Source: Vicinamibacterales bacterium (lineage in GTDB: Bacteria; Acidobacteriota; Vicinamibacteria; Vicinamibacterales; UBA8438). Taken from it: a stretch of 7,077 nucleotides of DNA. Position 1 is the first letter of the stretch; the number at the start of each line of letters is the position of its first letter. The translations under genes were made by a program, and so were the position numbers. This document shows, one piece after another, positions 1-6,619 of this stretch. The notes under the pieces were generated by a model. The model was not told where the DNA came from, did not search any database, and saw nothing but the letters and a program-made list of their open reading frames with translations. Location: positions 1 to 7,077 of the forward strand of contig JASLOY010000185.1 of the NCBI GenBank assembly GCA_030745255.1. Direction: 5' to 3'.

Positions 1-758
1 GCCGCGGCTCGCAAGATGTCTCGCCGATGGACGACGCCGACGATGTCGTCGGGGTCCTCGTCGTAGACCGGCACCCGGCTGTGTTGCAGCAGCAGCTCGT
101 TGGCCGCCGCATCGGCAAGGCTGGTGCCTGTGTGGAGTGTGAAGAGCACCGTCCGCGGCGTCATGATTTGACCCGCGGTCTTGACCTCGAGCGCCAGGAC
201 GTTGCTGATGACGTTGGCTTCGTGCGGTTTCAGGTCGCCCGAGCGCAATCCCCGTCGCACCATCATCAGCAGCTCTTCGTCCGAGACGCGATCGTGCTCG
301 GTCGCCGTTGATACCAGCAGACGGGTCATCCGGCGGCTGAGCCAGATGAACGGTGCGAAGATCACGACCAGCGCTTGTAGCGGGCCGGCGATCGGGCCGG
401 CCAGCTGACGCGAGAAGACGACACCGGCCGTTTTCGGGATGATTTCGGACAGAAACAGGATCGCCAGCGTGAATGCGGCCGAGAAGTACCCGATTCGGGC
501 GGACCCCAGGACGTTGGCGGCGATCGCTCCGGCCAGCGCGGCGCCGCCGGTGTTCGCCAGGGTGTTCAACGAGAGGATTGCTGCGATCGGGCGGTCCACC
601 TCGGTGCGCAGCCGACGCAGCAGATTGCCGCTGCGGCGTCCCTCACGCTCCAACGCGTCGATCCGCGACGACGGGACCGAGTAGAGCACCGCCTCGAACA
701 GCGAGCAGGCCGCCGACGTGGCGATGACGAGCGCGACGACGACAGAAAGTTCGACCAT
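1..758 (-). CDS. CNNM/DUF21 and CBS-domain membrane protein (hemolysin/CorC family), N-terminal part
   Basis: The 252 visible residues match the hemolysin-like CNNM family: an integral-membrane DUF21 domain followed by a cytoplasmic CBS pair. Members are linked to Mg2+ or other divalent cation transport; the 'hemolysin' name is historical. Hydrophobic segments lie at about residues 4-24, 58-84, 90-106 and 118-140. The family hallmark SEIIPKT is at 104-110, at the end of the third segment. A linker containing DEELLMMV (160-167) leads to the first CBS domain, with its IMTPR entry motif at 198-202 and SRVPVYDEDPDDIVGVV at 227-243. The gene runs off the left edge, so the second CBS domain and any CorC_HlyC domain are unseen; full members are roughly 350-450 residues. 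The ATG at 758 starts just before the first membrane helix but has no clear Shine-Dalgarno; an in-frame TTG 13 codons upstream is a less likely start. It lies 196 bp after hflC on the same strand. The family is secure, the substrate unknown. Confidence 0.93.
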   Translation of the reverse strand, partial: MVELSVVVALVIATSAACSLFEAVLYSVPSSRIDALEREGRRSGNLLRRLRTEVDRPIAAILSLNTLANTGGAALAGAIAANVLGSARIGYFSAAFTLAILFLSEIIPKTAGVVFSRQLAGPIAGPLQALVVIFAPFIWLSRRMTRLLVSTATEHDRVSDEELLMMVRRGLRSGDLKPHEANVISNVLALEVKTAGQIMTPRTVLFTLHTGTSLADAAANELLLQHSRVPVYDEDPDDIVGVVHRRDILRAA

Positions 759-809
759 GACATCAGTATGGTCAGGCGTCTGGCCGTCTCGACGCAAGCC
801 CGGTCCGTC

Positions 810-838
810 GGCGGGGATGACATACACGCATCCCCGCC
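810..838. repeat. Perfect 10-bp inverted repeat with 9-nt loop
   Basis: The arms GGCGGGGATG (810-819) and CATCCCCGCC (829-838) are exact reverse complements around a 9-nt spacer. The hairpin sits 52 bp upstream of the CNNM start and 116 bp downstream of the hflC stop, so it would be in the RNA between them. No T-tract follows on either strand, so it is not a standard intrinsic terminator. It could be an RNA processing or attenuating hairpin, or a protein-binding palindrome. The repeat is directly visible; its function is unknown. Confidence 0.6.
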
Positions 839-899
839 CACAGGGCCCCGCCTCCGAACTCCGAGATCTTTAGGCCGAGGCTGGCGAAGCCCTCCGACT

Positions 900-941
900 T
901 CCTCCTGTCTCCTGCCTCGTGTCTCCTGTCTCCTGTCTCCT
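900..941 (-). repeat. Heptanucleotide tandem array (AGGAGAC on the minus strand)
   Basis: On the plus strand the unit GTCTCCT occurs at 907-913, 921-927, 928-934 and 935-941, with a diverged copy GCCTCGT at 914-920 and a weaker partial at 900-906. Read along the minus strand, which is the coding direction of both neighbours, the unit is AGGAGAC. The array begins 13 bp after the hflC stop codon. Each unit contains an AGGAG Shine-Dalgarno-like core, but no start codon of a recognisable gene lies at a useful distance. It shares period and pattern with the arrays at 4191-4232 and 6602-6629. Confidence 0.85.
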
Positions 942-954
942 CGAGCACCCTGCC

Positions 955-1887
955 CTACCTCGGCGCCTCGAGATAGCGCATCAGCTCGCTGTCGGTCCCG
1001 AGGATGAAGAAGGTGTCCGGGTCCATCGTGTTCTCGTAGGTCTCGAGCGACTTCGTGAACGCGTAGAACCCAGCGTCCCGGCCATACGCATCCGCATAGA
1101 TCTGTGTCGCCTCGGCGTCGGCGGAGCCGCGCAGCTCTTCAGCGGCGCGAAACGCCTCCGACTGTATCCGCGCCAGGTCCCGTTCCCGCTCGCCCAGGAT
1201 ACGCGCCGACTGCCCCTGACCCTCGGACCGGAACTCCTCGGCAATCCGCTGGCGCTCGGCGATCATCCGGGCGAACACGTCCTGCTGCACCTCGTCGACG
1301 TACGTGATCCGCTTGAACTTCAGATCCAGCAGCTCGATCCCGAGGTCCGCCACGCCGCTGGCGGCAGCCTCCAGGATCTCACGCGTGATCTGCTCGCGGC
1401 CGGTGACGATCGCGGTGAGGCTCTCCTGCTCTTCCTGTGGCGAGATGGTCGTGTCGACCGGTTCGCGGTTGCTGGTCCGGACGATTTCGATCAGGTCGTG
1501 ACGCGCAACCGCGTTGCGGGTCTCGCCGTCCAGGATGTCGTCCAGGCGCGACTGCGCGCCGCGCTCGTCTCGCAGCCGCTGGAAGAAGAGCAACGGGTCG
1601 GTGATGCGCCATCGGGCGTAGGTGTCGACCCAGATGAATCGCCTGTCCCTCGTCGGCACCTGGTTCGGGTTGCCATCCCATTCCAGGAATCGCTTTTCGA
1701 ACCTGTTCGCGGTCTGGATGAACGGCACCTTGAAGTGCAGTCCCGGCTCGGTCACCGGGTTGCCAAGCGGCTCACCGAACTGGGTGATGATCACCTGGTT
1801 GACTTCATTGACGGTGTAGACCGAGGTCCCCAGGAGAAAGAGCCCGATCAGCAGGAGCGCGAGCAACATCGGTTGACTGCGGTTCAC
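955..1887 (-). CDS. hflC: HflC, SPFH-domain membrane protein (FtsH modulator subunit)
   Basis: The protein has 310 residues, close to the usual HflC length. HflC pairs with HflK in a large inner-membrane SPFH (stomatin/prohibitin) assembly that surrounds and modulates the FtsH AAA protease. One N-terminal membrane helix lies at about residues 6-24. The SPFH/Band 7 domain follows, with VNEVNQVIITQFGEP (26-40) and PGLHFKVPFIQ (48-58). A charged, Ala/Glu/Arg-rich coiled coil fills about 200-265, including ARMIAERQRIAEEFRSEGQG and SADAEATQIYADAY. The C-terminal segment DPDTFFILGTDSELMRYL (289-306) is typical of HflC. The start is GTG at 1887, which overlaps the hflK stop as GTGA and has an excellent Shine-Dalgarno 5 nt upstream, so translation is probably coupled to hflK. 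No ftsH is visible in the window. The family assignment is secure; the FtsH partnership rests on family knowledge. Confidence 0.96.
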   Translation of the reverse strand: MNRSQPMLLALLLIGLFLLGTSVYTVNEVNQVIITQFGEPLGNPVTEPGLHFKVPFIQTANRFEKRFLEWDGNPNQVPTRDRRFIWVDTYARWRITDPLLFFQRLRDERGAQSRLDDILDGETRNAVARHDLIEIVRTSNREPVDTTISPQEEQESLTAIVTGREQITREILEAAASGVADLGIELLDLKFKRITYVDEVQQDVFARMIAERQRIAEEFRSEGQGQSARILGERERDLARIQSEAFRAAEELRGSADAEATQIYADAYGRDAGFYAFTKSLETYENTMDPDTFFILGTDSELMRYLEAPR

Positions 1888-2918
1888 TGGCCACCTCCGG
1901 TTCGTTCTGTGGTGTCGGTCAAAGTGGCGGTCGCTGCTCGTGCGCCACTGTCGAGCGAGAGTAGCGGCAAGACGCCTGTCGCACCCTCGGCGACGAACAC
2001 CTTCCGGCCGACCGCAGGCAGAATGCGTTGCATCGTCTCCAGGTACAGCCGGCGCCGGGTCACATCCGGCGCCTGGCGGTAGGCCGCCTCGACCGCGGCG
2101 AAACGCGAGGCCTCACCCTGGGCGCGGTTCACGCGGTCCAACGAATAGGCCTCCGCCTGCAGAATCGTCTGCTCGGCCTCGCCGCGCGCCCGTGGGATGA
2201 CAGCGTTGTACTCGGCTTCCGCCTCGTTGATCAGGCGGTCGCGCTGTTGCTGGGCCTGGCTCACCTCGTCCCACGACGGCTTCACCGGGTCCGGCGGGTT
2301 GACGTCCTGCAGCACCACCTGGTCGATGGTGATGCCCATCTGGTATTGCTCGGTCAGCGCCTGCAGCCGGGCCTCGACGCTGGACTCGATCTCCTGGCGA
2401 CCGACCGTCACCACCTCGGTGACCGTCCGGTCGCCGACCGTCTCCCGCATGACTGCCTCGTTCATCGCGCGGAACGTGTCGTCGAGGTTGCGGACCTTGA
2501 ACAGGTACTCGTAGGGGTCGTTCACCCGGTACTGCACGATCCACTCGACGACCGCCACGTTCAGATCGCCGGTCAGCATCACCGCTTCATCGGCGAATCG
2601 TCGCTCCTGGGTGGCGTACTCGGTGCGGACACCCGCCTCGACGGTCCGGAACCCGAACTCCTGTTTCAGCTGTCGCTGCACCGGGACCCGTGTCATGGAC
2701 TCGACCAACGGGATCTTCACGTGCAGCCCCGGCTCGGTCGTGCGCACGTACTCCCCGAACCGCAGTATCACGCCCACCTCTTCGGGCTGGACCTGATACA
2801 TGGCGCCGGCCAGCGCCGCCAGCGCGACGAGGGCCGCCAGGCCGCCCGCGGCGGCTCGCCAAGGGATCTTGGGCACCTTGAGCTTTGTCACGTCGACGAC
2901 GCGAAAGTTGTCATCCAT
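1884..2918 (-). CDS. hflK: HflK, SPFH-domain membrane protein (FtsH modulator subunit)
   Basis: The protein has 344 residues. A short basic N-terminal tail precedes one membrane helix at about 22-42. The SPFH domain opens with VQPEEVGVILRFGEY (43-57) and PGLHVKIPLVE (63-73), and includes the family stretch DLNVAVVEWIVQYRVNDP (118-135). The HflK signature LQDVNPPDPVKPSWDEV (203-219) is present, followed by a long coiled coil (about 220-285) with AEAEYNAVIPRARGEAEQ and ending near the HflK-typical TRRRLYLETMQRIL (287-300). It is shorter than E. coli HflK because it lacks the long Gly/Pro-rich N-terminal extension. The ATG at 2918 is preceded by AAGGAGA with 7 nt between AGGAG and the start codon. 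It is the first gene of the hflKC pair and overlaps hflC by 4 nt. The 208-bp gap upstream fits an independent promoter, but I see no convincing -35/-10 pair there. The function follows from the family. Confidence 0.96.
   Translation of the reverse strand: MDDNFRVVDVTKLKVPKIPWRAAAGGLAALVALAALAGAMYQVQPEEVGVILRFGEYVRTTEPGLHVKIPLVESMTRVPVQRQLKQEFGFRTVEAGVRTEYATQERRFADEAVMLTGDLNVAVVEWIVQYRVNDPYEYLFKVRNLDDTFRAMNEAVMRETVGDRTVTEVVTVGRQEIESSVEARLQALTEQYQMGITIDQVVLQDVNPPDPVKPSWDEVSQAQQQRDRLINEAEAEYNAVIPRARGEAEQTILQAEAYSLDRVNRAQGEASRFAAVEAAYRQAPDVTRRRLYLETMQRILPAVGRKVFVAEGATGVLPLLSLDSGARAATATLTDTTERTGGGQ
1893..1898 (-). promoter_or_regulatory. Shine-Dalgarno of hflC, inside the end of hflK
   Basis: GGAGGT on the minus strand lies 5 nt before the GTG at 1887. 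It is encoded by the last codons of hflK (…Thr-Gly-Gly-Gly-Gln-stop), so hflK's Gly-rich tail doubles as the hflC ribosome binding site. This supports the GTG start over the internal ATG at hflC residue 7. Confidence 0.85.
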
Positions 2919-2925
2919 ACACCTT

Positions 2926-2930
2926 CTCCT
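2926..2930 (-). promoter_or_regulatory. Shine-Dalgarno of hflK
   Basis: AGGAG within AAGGAGAAGG on the minus strand lies 7 nt upstream of the ATG at 2918, confirming that start. The rest of the gap to 3126 (208 bp) has no recognisable gene. It contains a small 6-bp stem (CCGCCA 3019-3024 with TGGCGG 3034-3039) and the T-run described in the next entry. Confidence 0.8.
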
Positions 2931-3106
2931 TCTATGAGCTCGGCGAGAGAGCCGTGTCGGTTGTGACGGAATACCGCGTCCCGAGCAGACGTGACGCAGA
3001 ACACCACCTTGTACTGTACCGCCAAACGCGTCCTGGCGGGTCGACGGACAGCTTTCTACCAGGTACTACGAATCGGACACCTGTTTGATTCAGGCAGTGG
3101 AGGCGG

Positions 3107-3129
3107 AAAAAAGGGTTGGGCGTCCCTCA
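3107..3129 (-). terminator. Weak terminator-like T-run after the aldo/keto reductase
   Basis: Directly after the reductase stop (TGA at 3129-3127), the minus strand reads AGGGACGCCCAACCCT followed by six T residues (A6 at 3107-3112 on the plus strand). The stem is only AGGG/CCCT, perhaps extended by a G-U pair, so it is weak for an intrinsic terminator. Position and T-run fit the end of the reductase transcript before the separate hflKC unit. Confidence 0.35.
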
Positions 3130-4170
3130 CTTTTTCACGTACTGGTCCCAATTCCGGGTGGTTCCCGGCGCGCGGTCCGCTTGGAGTATTCGCATCCAGC
3201 TCGGATACTCCGACGGCAACGCGCTCACGGTGTTCAACCGCTCGAGCTCGGCATCAGTCAGGGTCATGTCGACGGAGCCGAGATTGTCGTCAAGCTGGTC
3301 GAGCCGCTTGGCCCCGATGATCACGCTGGTCACCGCAGTCTGGTGGAGCAGCCAGGCCAGCGCGACCTGCGCCACCGAGACCTCATGCGCAGTCGCGACC
3401 TCGCGCATCACGTCGATGATGTCGTAGCCACGGTCCTTGTCGACCGGCGGGAAATCGAACGTGACACGACGCGCGCTCGGGTCGGTCTCGCTGTCGCGGG
3501 TGAACTTGCCCGACAGGAACCCGCCCGCGAGCGGGCTCCACGGCAGCACCGCCAGTCCCTGGTCCTCAACGAGCGGGATCATCTCGCGTTCGAGCTCGCG
3601 GCCGGCAATCGAGTAGTAGGACTGCGTGCTGATGAACTCGGCCAGCCCCTGCTGACGCGAGATGCCGAGTGCCTTCATGAGCTGCCAGGCAGTCAGATTC
3701 GAGCATCCGATATAGCGAACCTTGCCTGCGCGCACGAGATCGTTGAGCGCGCCGAGCGTCTCCTGGATGTCGGTGACCGGGTCGTGGCCGTGGATCTGGT
3801 AGAGGTCGATGTAGTCGGTGCCCAGTCTCCGGAGGCTGGCGTCGCACTCCTGCATGATGTGCACGCGGGACAGCCCGATCTGGTTCGGCCCTTCGCCCAT
3901 CCGCCCTCGCACCTTCGTGGCCACGATGACGTCCGGCCGCCGCGCGCCGAGCGCCTTGCCGAGCATCTCCTCCGACTGGCCGGCCGAGTAGACGTTGGCC
4001 GTGTCGAAAAAGTTGATGCCGGCGTCGAGCGAGCGATGCACAAGCGTGTCCGCTTCCGCTTGGCCGAGCGCGCCGATTGCCTGAAATGGGCCGATGCCAC
4101 CGAAGGTCATGGCGCCAAGGCAGAGTTCGGAGACGTAGATGCCGGTGTTCGCGAGACGACGATGTTTCAT
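3127..4170 (-). CDS. Aldo/keto reductase
   Basis: This 347-residue cytosolic NADPH-dependent oxidoreductase has the (beta/alpha)8 aldo/keto reductase fold and reduces aldehydes or ketones to alcohols. The catalytic tetrad is complete: Asp56 and Tyr61 in GINFFDTANVYSAGQSEE (51-68), Lys86 in VIVATKVRG (81-89), and His127 in DLYQIHGHDP (122-131). Other family landmarks are the N-terminal LGAMTFGG (18-25), GKVRYIGCSNLTAWQL (149-164), AVLPWSPLAGGFLSGK (207-222) and the cofactor-phosphate loop SVIIGAKRLDQLDDNL (282-297). Length and C-terminal WDQYVKK resemble the larger bacterial AKRs of the Tas/YajO/YghZ kind, often annotated as general stress or NADP-dependent reductases. The start is ATG at 4170 with a weak GAAGG-containing leader. 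A heptad array begins 20 bp upstream. It is separated by 107 bp from the hydrolase and 208 bp from hflK. The substrate cannot be told from sequence. Confidence 0.96.
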   Translation of the reverse strand: MKHRRLANTGIYVSELCLGAMTFGGIGPFQAIGALGQAEADTLVHRSLDAGINFFDTANVYSAGQSEEMLGKALGARRPDVIVATKVRGRMGEGPNQIGLSRVHIMQECDASLRRLGTDYIDLYQIHGHDPVTDIQETLGALNDLVRAGKVRYIGCSNLTAWQLMKALGISRQQGLAEFISTQSYYSIAGRELEREMIPLVEDQGLAVLPWSPLAGGFLSGKFTRDSETDPSARRVTFDFPPVDKDRGYDIIDVMREVATAHEVSVAQVALAWLLHQTAVTSVIIGAKRLDQLDDNLGSVDMTLTDAELERLNTVSALPSEYPSWMRILQADRAPGTTRNWDQYVKK

Positions 4171-4190
4171 ATTGGTATGTGCCCTTCACC

Positions 4191-4232
4191 AGAAGTCAGA
4201 AGTCAGAAGTCAGAAGTCAGAAGTCAAAAGTC
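4191..4232 (+). repeat. Heptanucleotide tandem array (AGAAGTC), 6 units
   Basis: Five perfect copies of AGAAGTC (4191-4225) are followed by one copy with a single change, AAAAGTC (4226-4232). This is the cleanest of the three period-7 arrays. It occupies the 107-bp gap between the hydrolase stop (4278) and the reductase start (4170), ending 20 bp upstream of the reductase ATG. Copy-number change would therefore alter the reductase's promoter or leader region. On the minus strand it reads GACTTCT, opposite in sense to the flanking genes. Confidence 0.95.
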
Positions 4233-4277
4233 AGTAGATTACCGTCAAAGCGCAAAGCCCAAGGATGTGCGAGGCTC

Positions 4278-4976
4278 CTATCGTTCCGCCCAGCGTTCGA
4301 GGACCCACTCGCCGGCCTGCTGGAGCGGCGCTGCGCCCATCTGGAAGTGGCCGACGCCTTCGAGTGGCAGGAAGGCCACCGTTTGACCGCGGTCGTCCAT
4401 CGTCCGGGCCAGCGCTTCGGCCGGGCCAAATGGTACCACCTCGTCATCCCGCGCGTGAATGATATAGACCGGCATGTCGCCGACCCTGGCGGCATCGCTC
4501 TCGTCCGAGCGGGCGGCCATCGGAATGGCGGCGTTGAACAGATCCGGATGCCGCGAGGCGAAGTACCAGGTGCCACGGCCACCCATGCTGAACCCGGTGA
4601 CGAGAATCCGATCGGTGTCGATAGAGTAGCGATCCTTCACGTCGTCGAGCAGCGCCATCACGGCGCGCTCACTGGTCTCGTTGGCCCATCTGCGACCCGG
4701 CGCGTCCGGCGAGACGATAATCGCGCCCCAGTCCTGCAGCGCCGGGCCGACGACTCCGCGCAGGAACTGCGTGCCGTAGCCGGCGCCGGGCGAGCCCCCC
4801 GGATGAAGCGCCAGCACCAGCGGCACCGGTGTGGCCGGGTCGTAGTCTCGGGGGACCCAGATGCCGTAGGTCATCCCTCCGACGCCGTCGACATTGATCG
4901 TGGCGTTGTGCAGACCTGCTTCGAAAGGCGCCTGCATCAGCGTCCCGAGCAGGGCGGTCGTCAGCAGCCAGCGCAT
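4278..4976 (-). CDS. Secreted alpha/beta-hydrolase (esterase/dienelactone-hydrolase/feruloyl-esterase-like)
   Basis: This 232-residue serine hydrolase has the alpha/beta fold. Residues 1 to about 16 (MRWLLTTALLGTLMQA) form a short hydrophobic signal-like segment, suggesting export. The mature part starts with a small beta region (TINVDGVGGMTYGIWVP). The oxyanion region is LALHPGGSPGAG (55-66). The nucleophile is Ser130 in the elbow TGFSMGGRG (127-135), the probable acid is Asp178 in HARDDEVVPF (174-183), and the base is His210 in GVGHFQMG (207-214). This triad spacing fits PHB-depolymerase/LpqC-like, phospholipase/carboxylesterase and prolyl-oligopeptidase-C-terminal-like proteins. I would annotate it as a predicted esterase of unknown substrate. 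The ATG at 4976 has a strong AGGAGG 8 nt upstream (4985-4990), which fixes the start. It is divergent from gltX across a 71-bp gap and may use the leftward half of a symmetric -10 element at 5030-5037. Confidence 0.9.
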   Translation of the reverse strand: MRWLLTTALLGTLMQAPFEAGLHNATINVDGVGGMTYGIWVPRDYDPATPVPLVLALHPGGSPGAGYGTQFLRGVVGPALQDWGAIIVSPDAPGRRWANETSERAVMALLDDVKDRYSIDTDRILVTGFSMGGRGTWYFASRHPDLFNAAIPMAARSDESDAARVGDMPVYIIHARDDEVVPFGPAEALARTMDDRGQTVAFLPLEGVGHFQMGAAPLQQAGEWVLERWAER

Positions 4977-4984
4977 GGTCGTTT

Positions 4985-4990
4985 CCTCCT
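4985..4990 (-). promoter_or_regulatory. Shine-Dalgarno of the hydrolase gene
   Basis: AGGAGG on the minus strand lies 8 nt from the ATG at 4976. This strong site contrasts with gltX on the other side of the same gap, which has none. Confidence 0.8.
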
Positions 4991-5029
4991 CAGGTCAGGT
5001 GTCGCCCGAACGGCCAAACCCTGGCGGTC

Positions 5030-5037
5030 ATTATAAT
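5030..5037. promoter_or_regulatory. Palindromic bidirectional -10 element (ATTATAAT)
   Basis: ATTATAAT is its own reverse complement and contains a consensus TATAAT on each strand: 5032-5037 rightward and 5035-5030 leftward. Rightward, it ends 10 nt before the gltX ATG, which predicts a transcription start only a few bases before, or at, the start codon. Leftward, it leaves an untranslated leader of about 45-50 nt carrying the hydrolase Shine-Dalgarno. No good -35 hexamer is seen at 16-18 bp spacing on either side. It is an AT-rich island in an otherwise GC-rich gap, which supports promoter function. Confidence 0.55.
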
Positions 5038-5047
5038 CGTTGGTCAG

Positions 5048-6619
5048 ATGACGGTCCGCACACGTTTCGCACCCAGCCCCACCGGGTATCTCCACATCGG
5101 TGGCGTCCGTACGGCGCTGTTCAACTGGCTGTTCGCCCGGGGTCACGGGGGGCAGTTCCTGTTGCGGATCGACGACACCGACGCCGAACGGAACATCGCC
5201 GAGGCGCTCCAGCCGATTCTGGACGGGTTCCGCTGGCTCGGACTCGACTGGGATGAAGGCCCGGAGGTCGACGGGCCGCATGCGCCGTACTACCAGTCGC
5301 AGAGAGGTGACCGGTATCGGGCCGCGGTCGACCAGCTGCTGGCCAGGGGCGCCGCGTATCGCGACTACGCGACCACCGAAGAGATTCAGGCCGAACGCGA
5401 GGCGGCCCAGCGGGAAAAGCGGCGCTTCCAGTACAGCCGGCGGTGGATGGCCGAGTCCCCGGCGCAGGAGGCCGCGTTCAAAGCCGAGGGGCGGCGGGCC
5501 TCGGTGCGTCTCAAGATGCCCCGCGAGGGTGTCTGCGCCTTTCACGACCTGGTGCGAGGCGACGTCGAGTTCGAGTGGGCGCTCGAGCAGGACCACGTCG
5601 TGCAGCGTGCCGACGGCACCTGTCTCTATCACCTGGCGAGCGCCGTCGACGACCACGACTTCGCGATCACCCACGTGATCCGGGCAATCGAGCACCTCTC
5701 GAACACGCCCCGTCAGATGTTCATCGCCACGGCGCTGGGCTATGCGCTGCCGGCGTTCGCCCATCTGCCGTATGTCGCCGAGCCGGGGAGCGCGGAGAAG
5801 CTGAGCAAGCGGAAGCTGAGCAAGTATCTGAAGCATCACGAGTTCAAGAAGATCCACGACCACGGTGCCGACATCGCCGCCGCGCTGGGGCTGGGGGTTA
5901 CGCCCGAGACCTTCAATCCGGTGGTGGTTGATTTCTATCGTGAAGTCGGCTTCGAGCCTGACGCGCTGGTGAACTACCTGTTGCTGCTCGGGTGGTCGCT
6001 TGACGACCGGACAGAGACCTTTACCCGCGAGCAGATGGTCGAGCACTTCTCGTTGGAGCGGGTGAATCGCTCGGCGGCCAGCTTCGACCCCCAGAAGCTG
6101 CTGGCGTTCCAGGAGCGGCGGATGCAGGCGCTGTCCCTCGACGCGCGGGTGGCCCGGACGTGTCCGTTCCTGGAGCGCGCCGGGCTGATCGACACGCCGC
6201 CCACCGACGCGCAGCGGTCGCGGCTCGGTCTGGTCGTCGACGCGGCGGCCGACCGCATCAAGGTGGCGGGAGACATCCTCAGCTATCCGGAGTTCTTCCA
6301 GGCGGACGACCGGGTCGCGTACGATGAGAAGGCGCTCGACAAGCGCGTACGGAAGGACGGCGTCGAGCCACTGCTGCGGCGCTGTCGCGACCGGCTGGCC
6401 GCCGCCGAGCCGTTCGAAGCCGATTCGCTCGAAGCCGCCCTGCACCACTTTGTCGAGGTCGAGGGCATCAAGATCGGCCAGATCATTCACGCAGTCCGTG
6501 TGGCGGTGACCGGCAAGGCGGTCGGGTTCGGCCTGTTCCAGGGGTTGGCCATTCTGGGCCGTGACGCGTGTCTCGCACGCATCGATCGCACCCTTGAGCG
6601 GCTGAAGCCCGAAGCCTGA
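5048..6619 (+). CDS. gltX: Glutamyl-tRNA synthetase (GluRS), lineage-variant form
   Basis: This 523-residue cytosolic class I synthetase attaches glutamate to tRNA. The catalytic core opens with RFAPSPTGYLHIGGVRTALF (6-25), where HIGG is the HIGH box, followed by LRIDDTDAERN (39-49). LYHLASAVDDHDFAITHVIR (193-212) and EHLSNTPRQ (215-223) follow. The KMSKS loop is EKLSKRKLSK (250-259). A stretch of about 30 extra residues (about 260-297) then precedes GFEPDALVNYLLLLGWSLDD (301-320). The anticodon-binding half ends with the family motif IKIGQIIHAVRVAVTGKAVG (474-493) and GLFQGLAILGRD (495-506). The cysteines of the zinc-binding insertion found in E. coli-type enzymes are absent (around 98-132). 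No Shine-Dalgarno precedes the ATG, and a TATAAT ends 10 nt upstream, so it is probably leaderless. Its stop lies inside a heptad array, and glnS follows after 37 bp. The identity is secure; details of amino-acid specificity are inferred. Confidence 0.97.
   Translation: MTVRTRFAPSPTGYLHIGGVRTALFNWLFARGHGGQFLLRIDDTDAERNIAEALQPILDGFRWLGLDWDEGPEVDGPHAPYYQSQRGDRYRAAVDQLLARGAAYRDYATTEEIQAEREAAQREKRRFQYSRRWMAESPAQEAAFKAEGRRASVRLKMPREGVCAFHDLVRGDVEFEWALEQDHVVQRADGTCLYHLASAVDDHDFAITHVIRAIEHLSNTPRQMFIATALGYALPAFAHLPYVAEPGSAEKLSKRKLSKYLKHHEFKKIHDHGADIAAALGLGVTPETFNPVVVDFYREVGFEPDALVNYLLLLGWSLDDRTETFTREQMVEHFSLERVNRSAASFDPQKLLAFQERRMQALSLDARVARTCPFLERAGLIDTPPTDAQRSRLGLVVDAAADRIKVAGDILSYPEFFQADDRVAYDEKALDKRVRKDGVEPLLRRCRDRLAAAEPFEADSLEAALHHFVEVEGIKIGQIIHAVRVAVTGKAVGFGLFQGLAILGRDACLARIDRTLERLKPEA

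Noticed and set aside
900..941. Repeated AGGAG motifs on the minus strand as ribosome-binding sites of a small gene.
   Set aside because: No start codon followed by a plausible protein lies at proper spacing, and the CNNM start is about 140 bp away.
919..2966. Two long plus-strand open frames (919-2082 and 2028-2966) over hflC and hflK.
   Set aside because: Their composition (rich in Leu, Arg, His, Asp, Val) is that expected of antisense shadows in GC-rich DNA, and HflC/HflK are unmistakable on the other strand.
3019..3039. A 6-bp inverted repeat (CCGCCA/TGGCGG) as a terminator between the reductase and hflK.
   Set aside because: The stem is short with a 9-nt loop, and no T-run follows on either strand; it is likely chance in GC-rich DNA.
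4191..4232. A possible CRISPR array.
   Set aside because: The units are 7 bp and directly adjacent, with no spacers; this is a simple tandem repeat.
3085..4386. A 433-codon plus-strand open frame over the aldo/keto reductase.
   Set aside because: It is antisense to a gene with a complete catalytic tetrad and reads through the heptad array as a Ser/Gln/Lys/Val low-complexity stretch; it has no recognisable domain.
4077..5036. A 319-codon plus-strand open frame over the hydrolase.
   Set aside because: It runs antisense to the hydrolase, whose triad and signal-like N-terminus are clear, and it has no domain signature.
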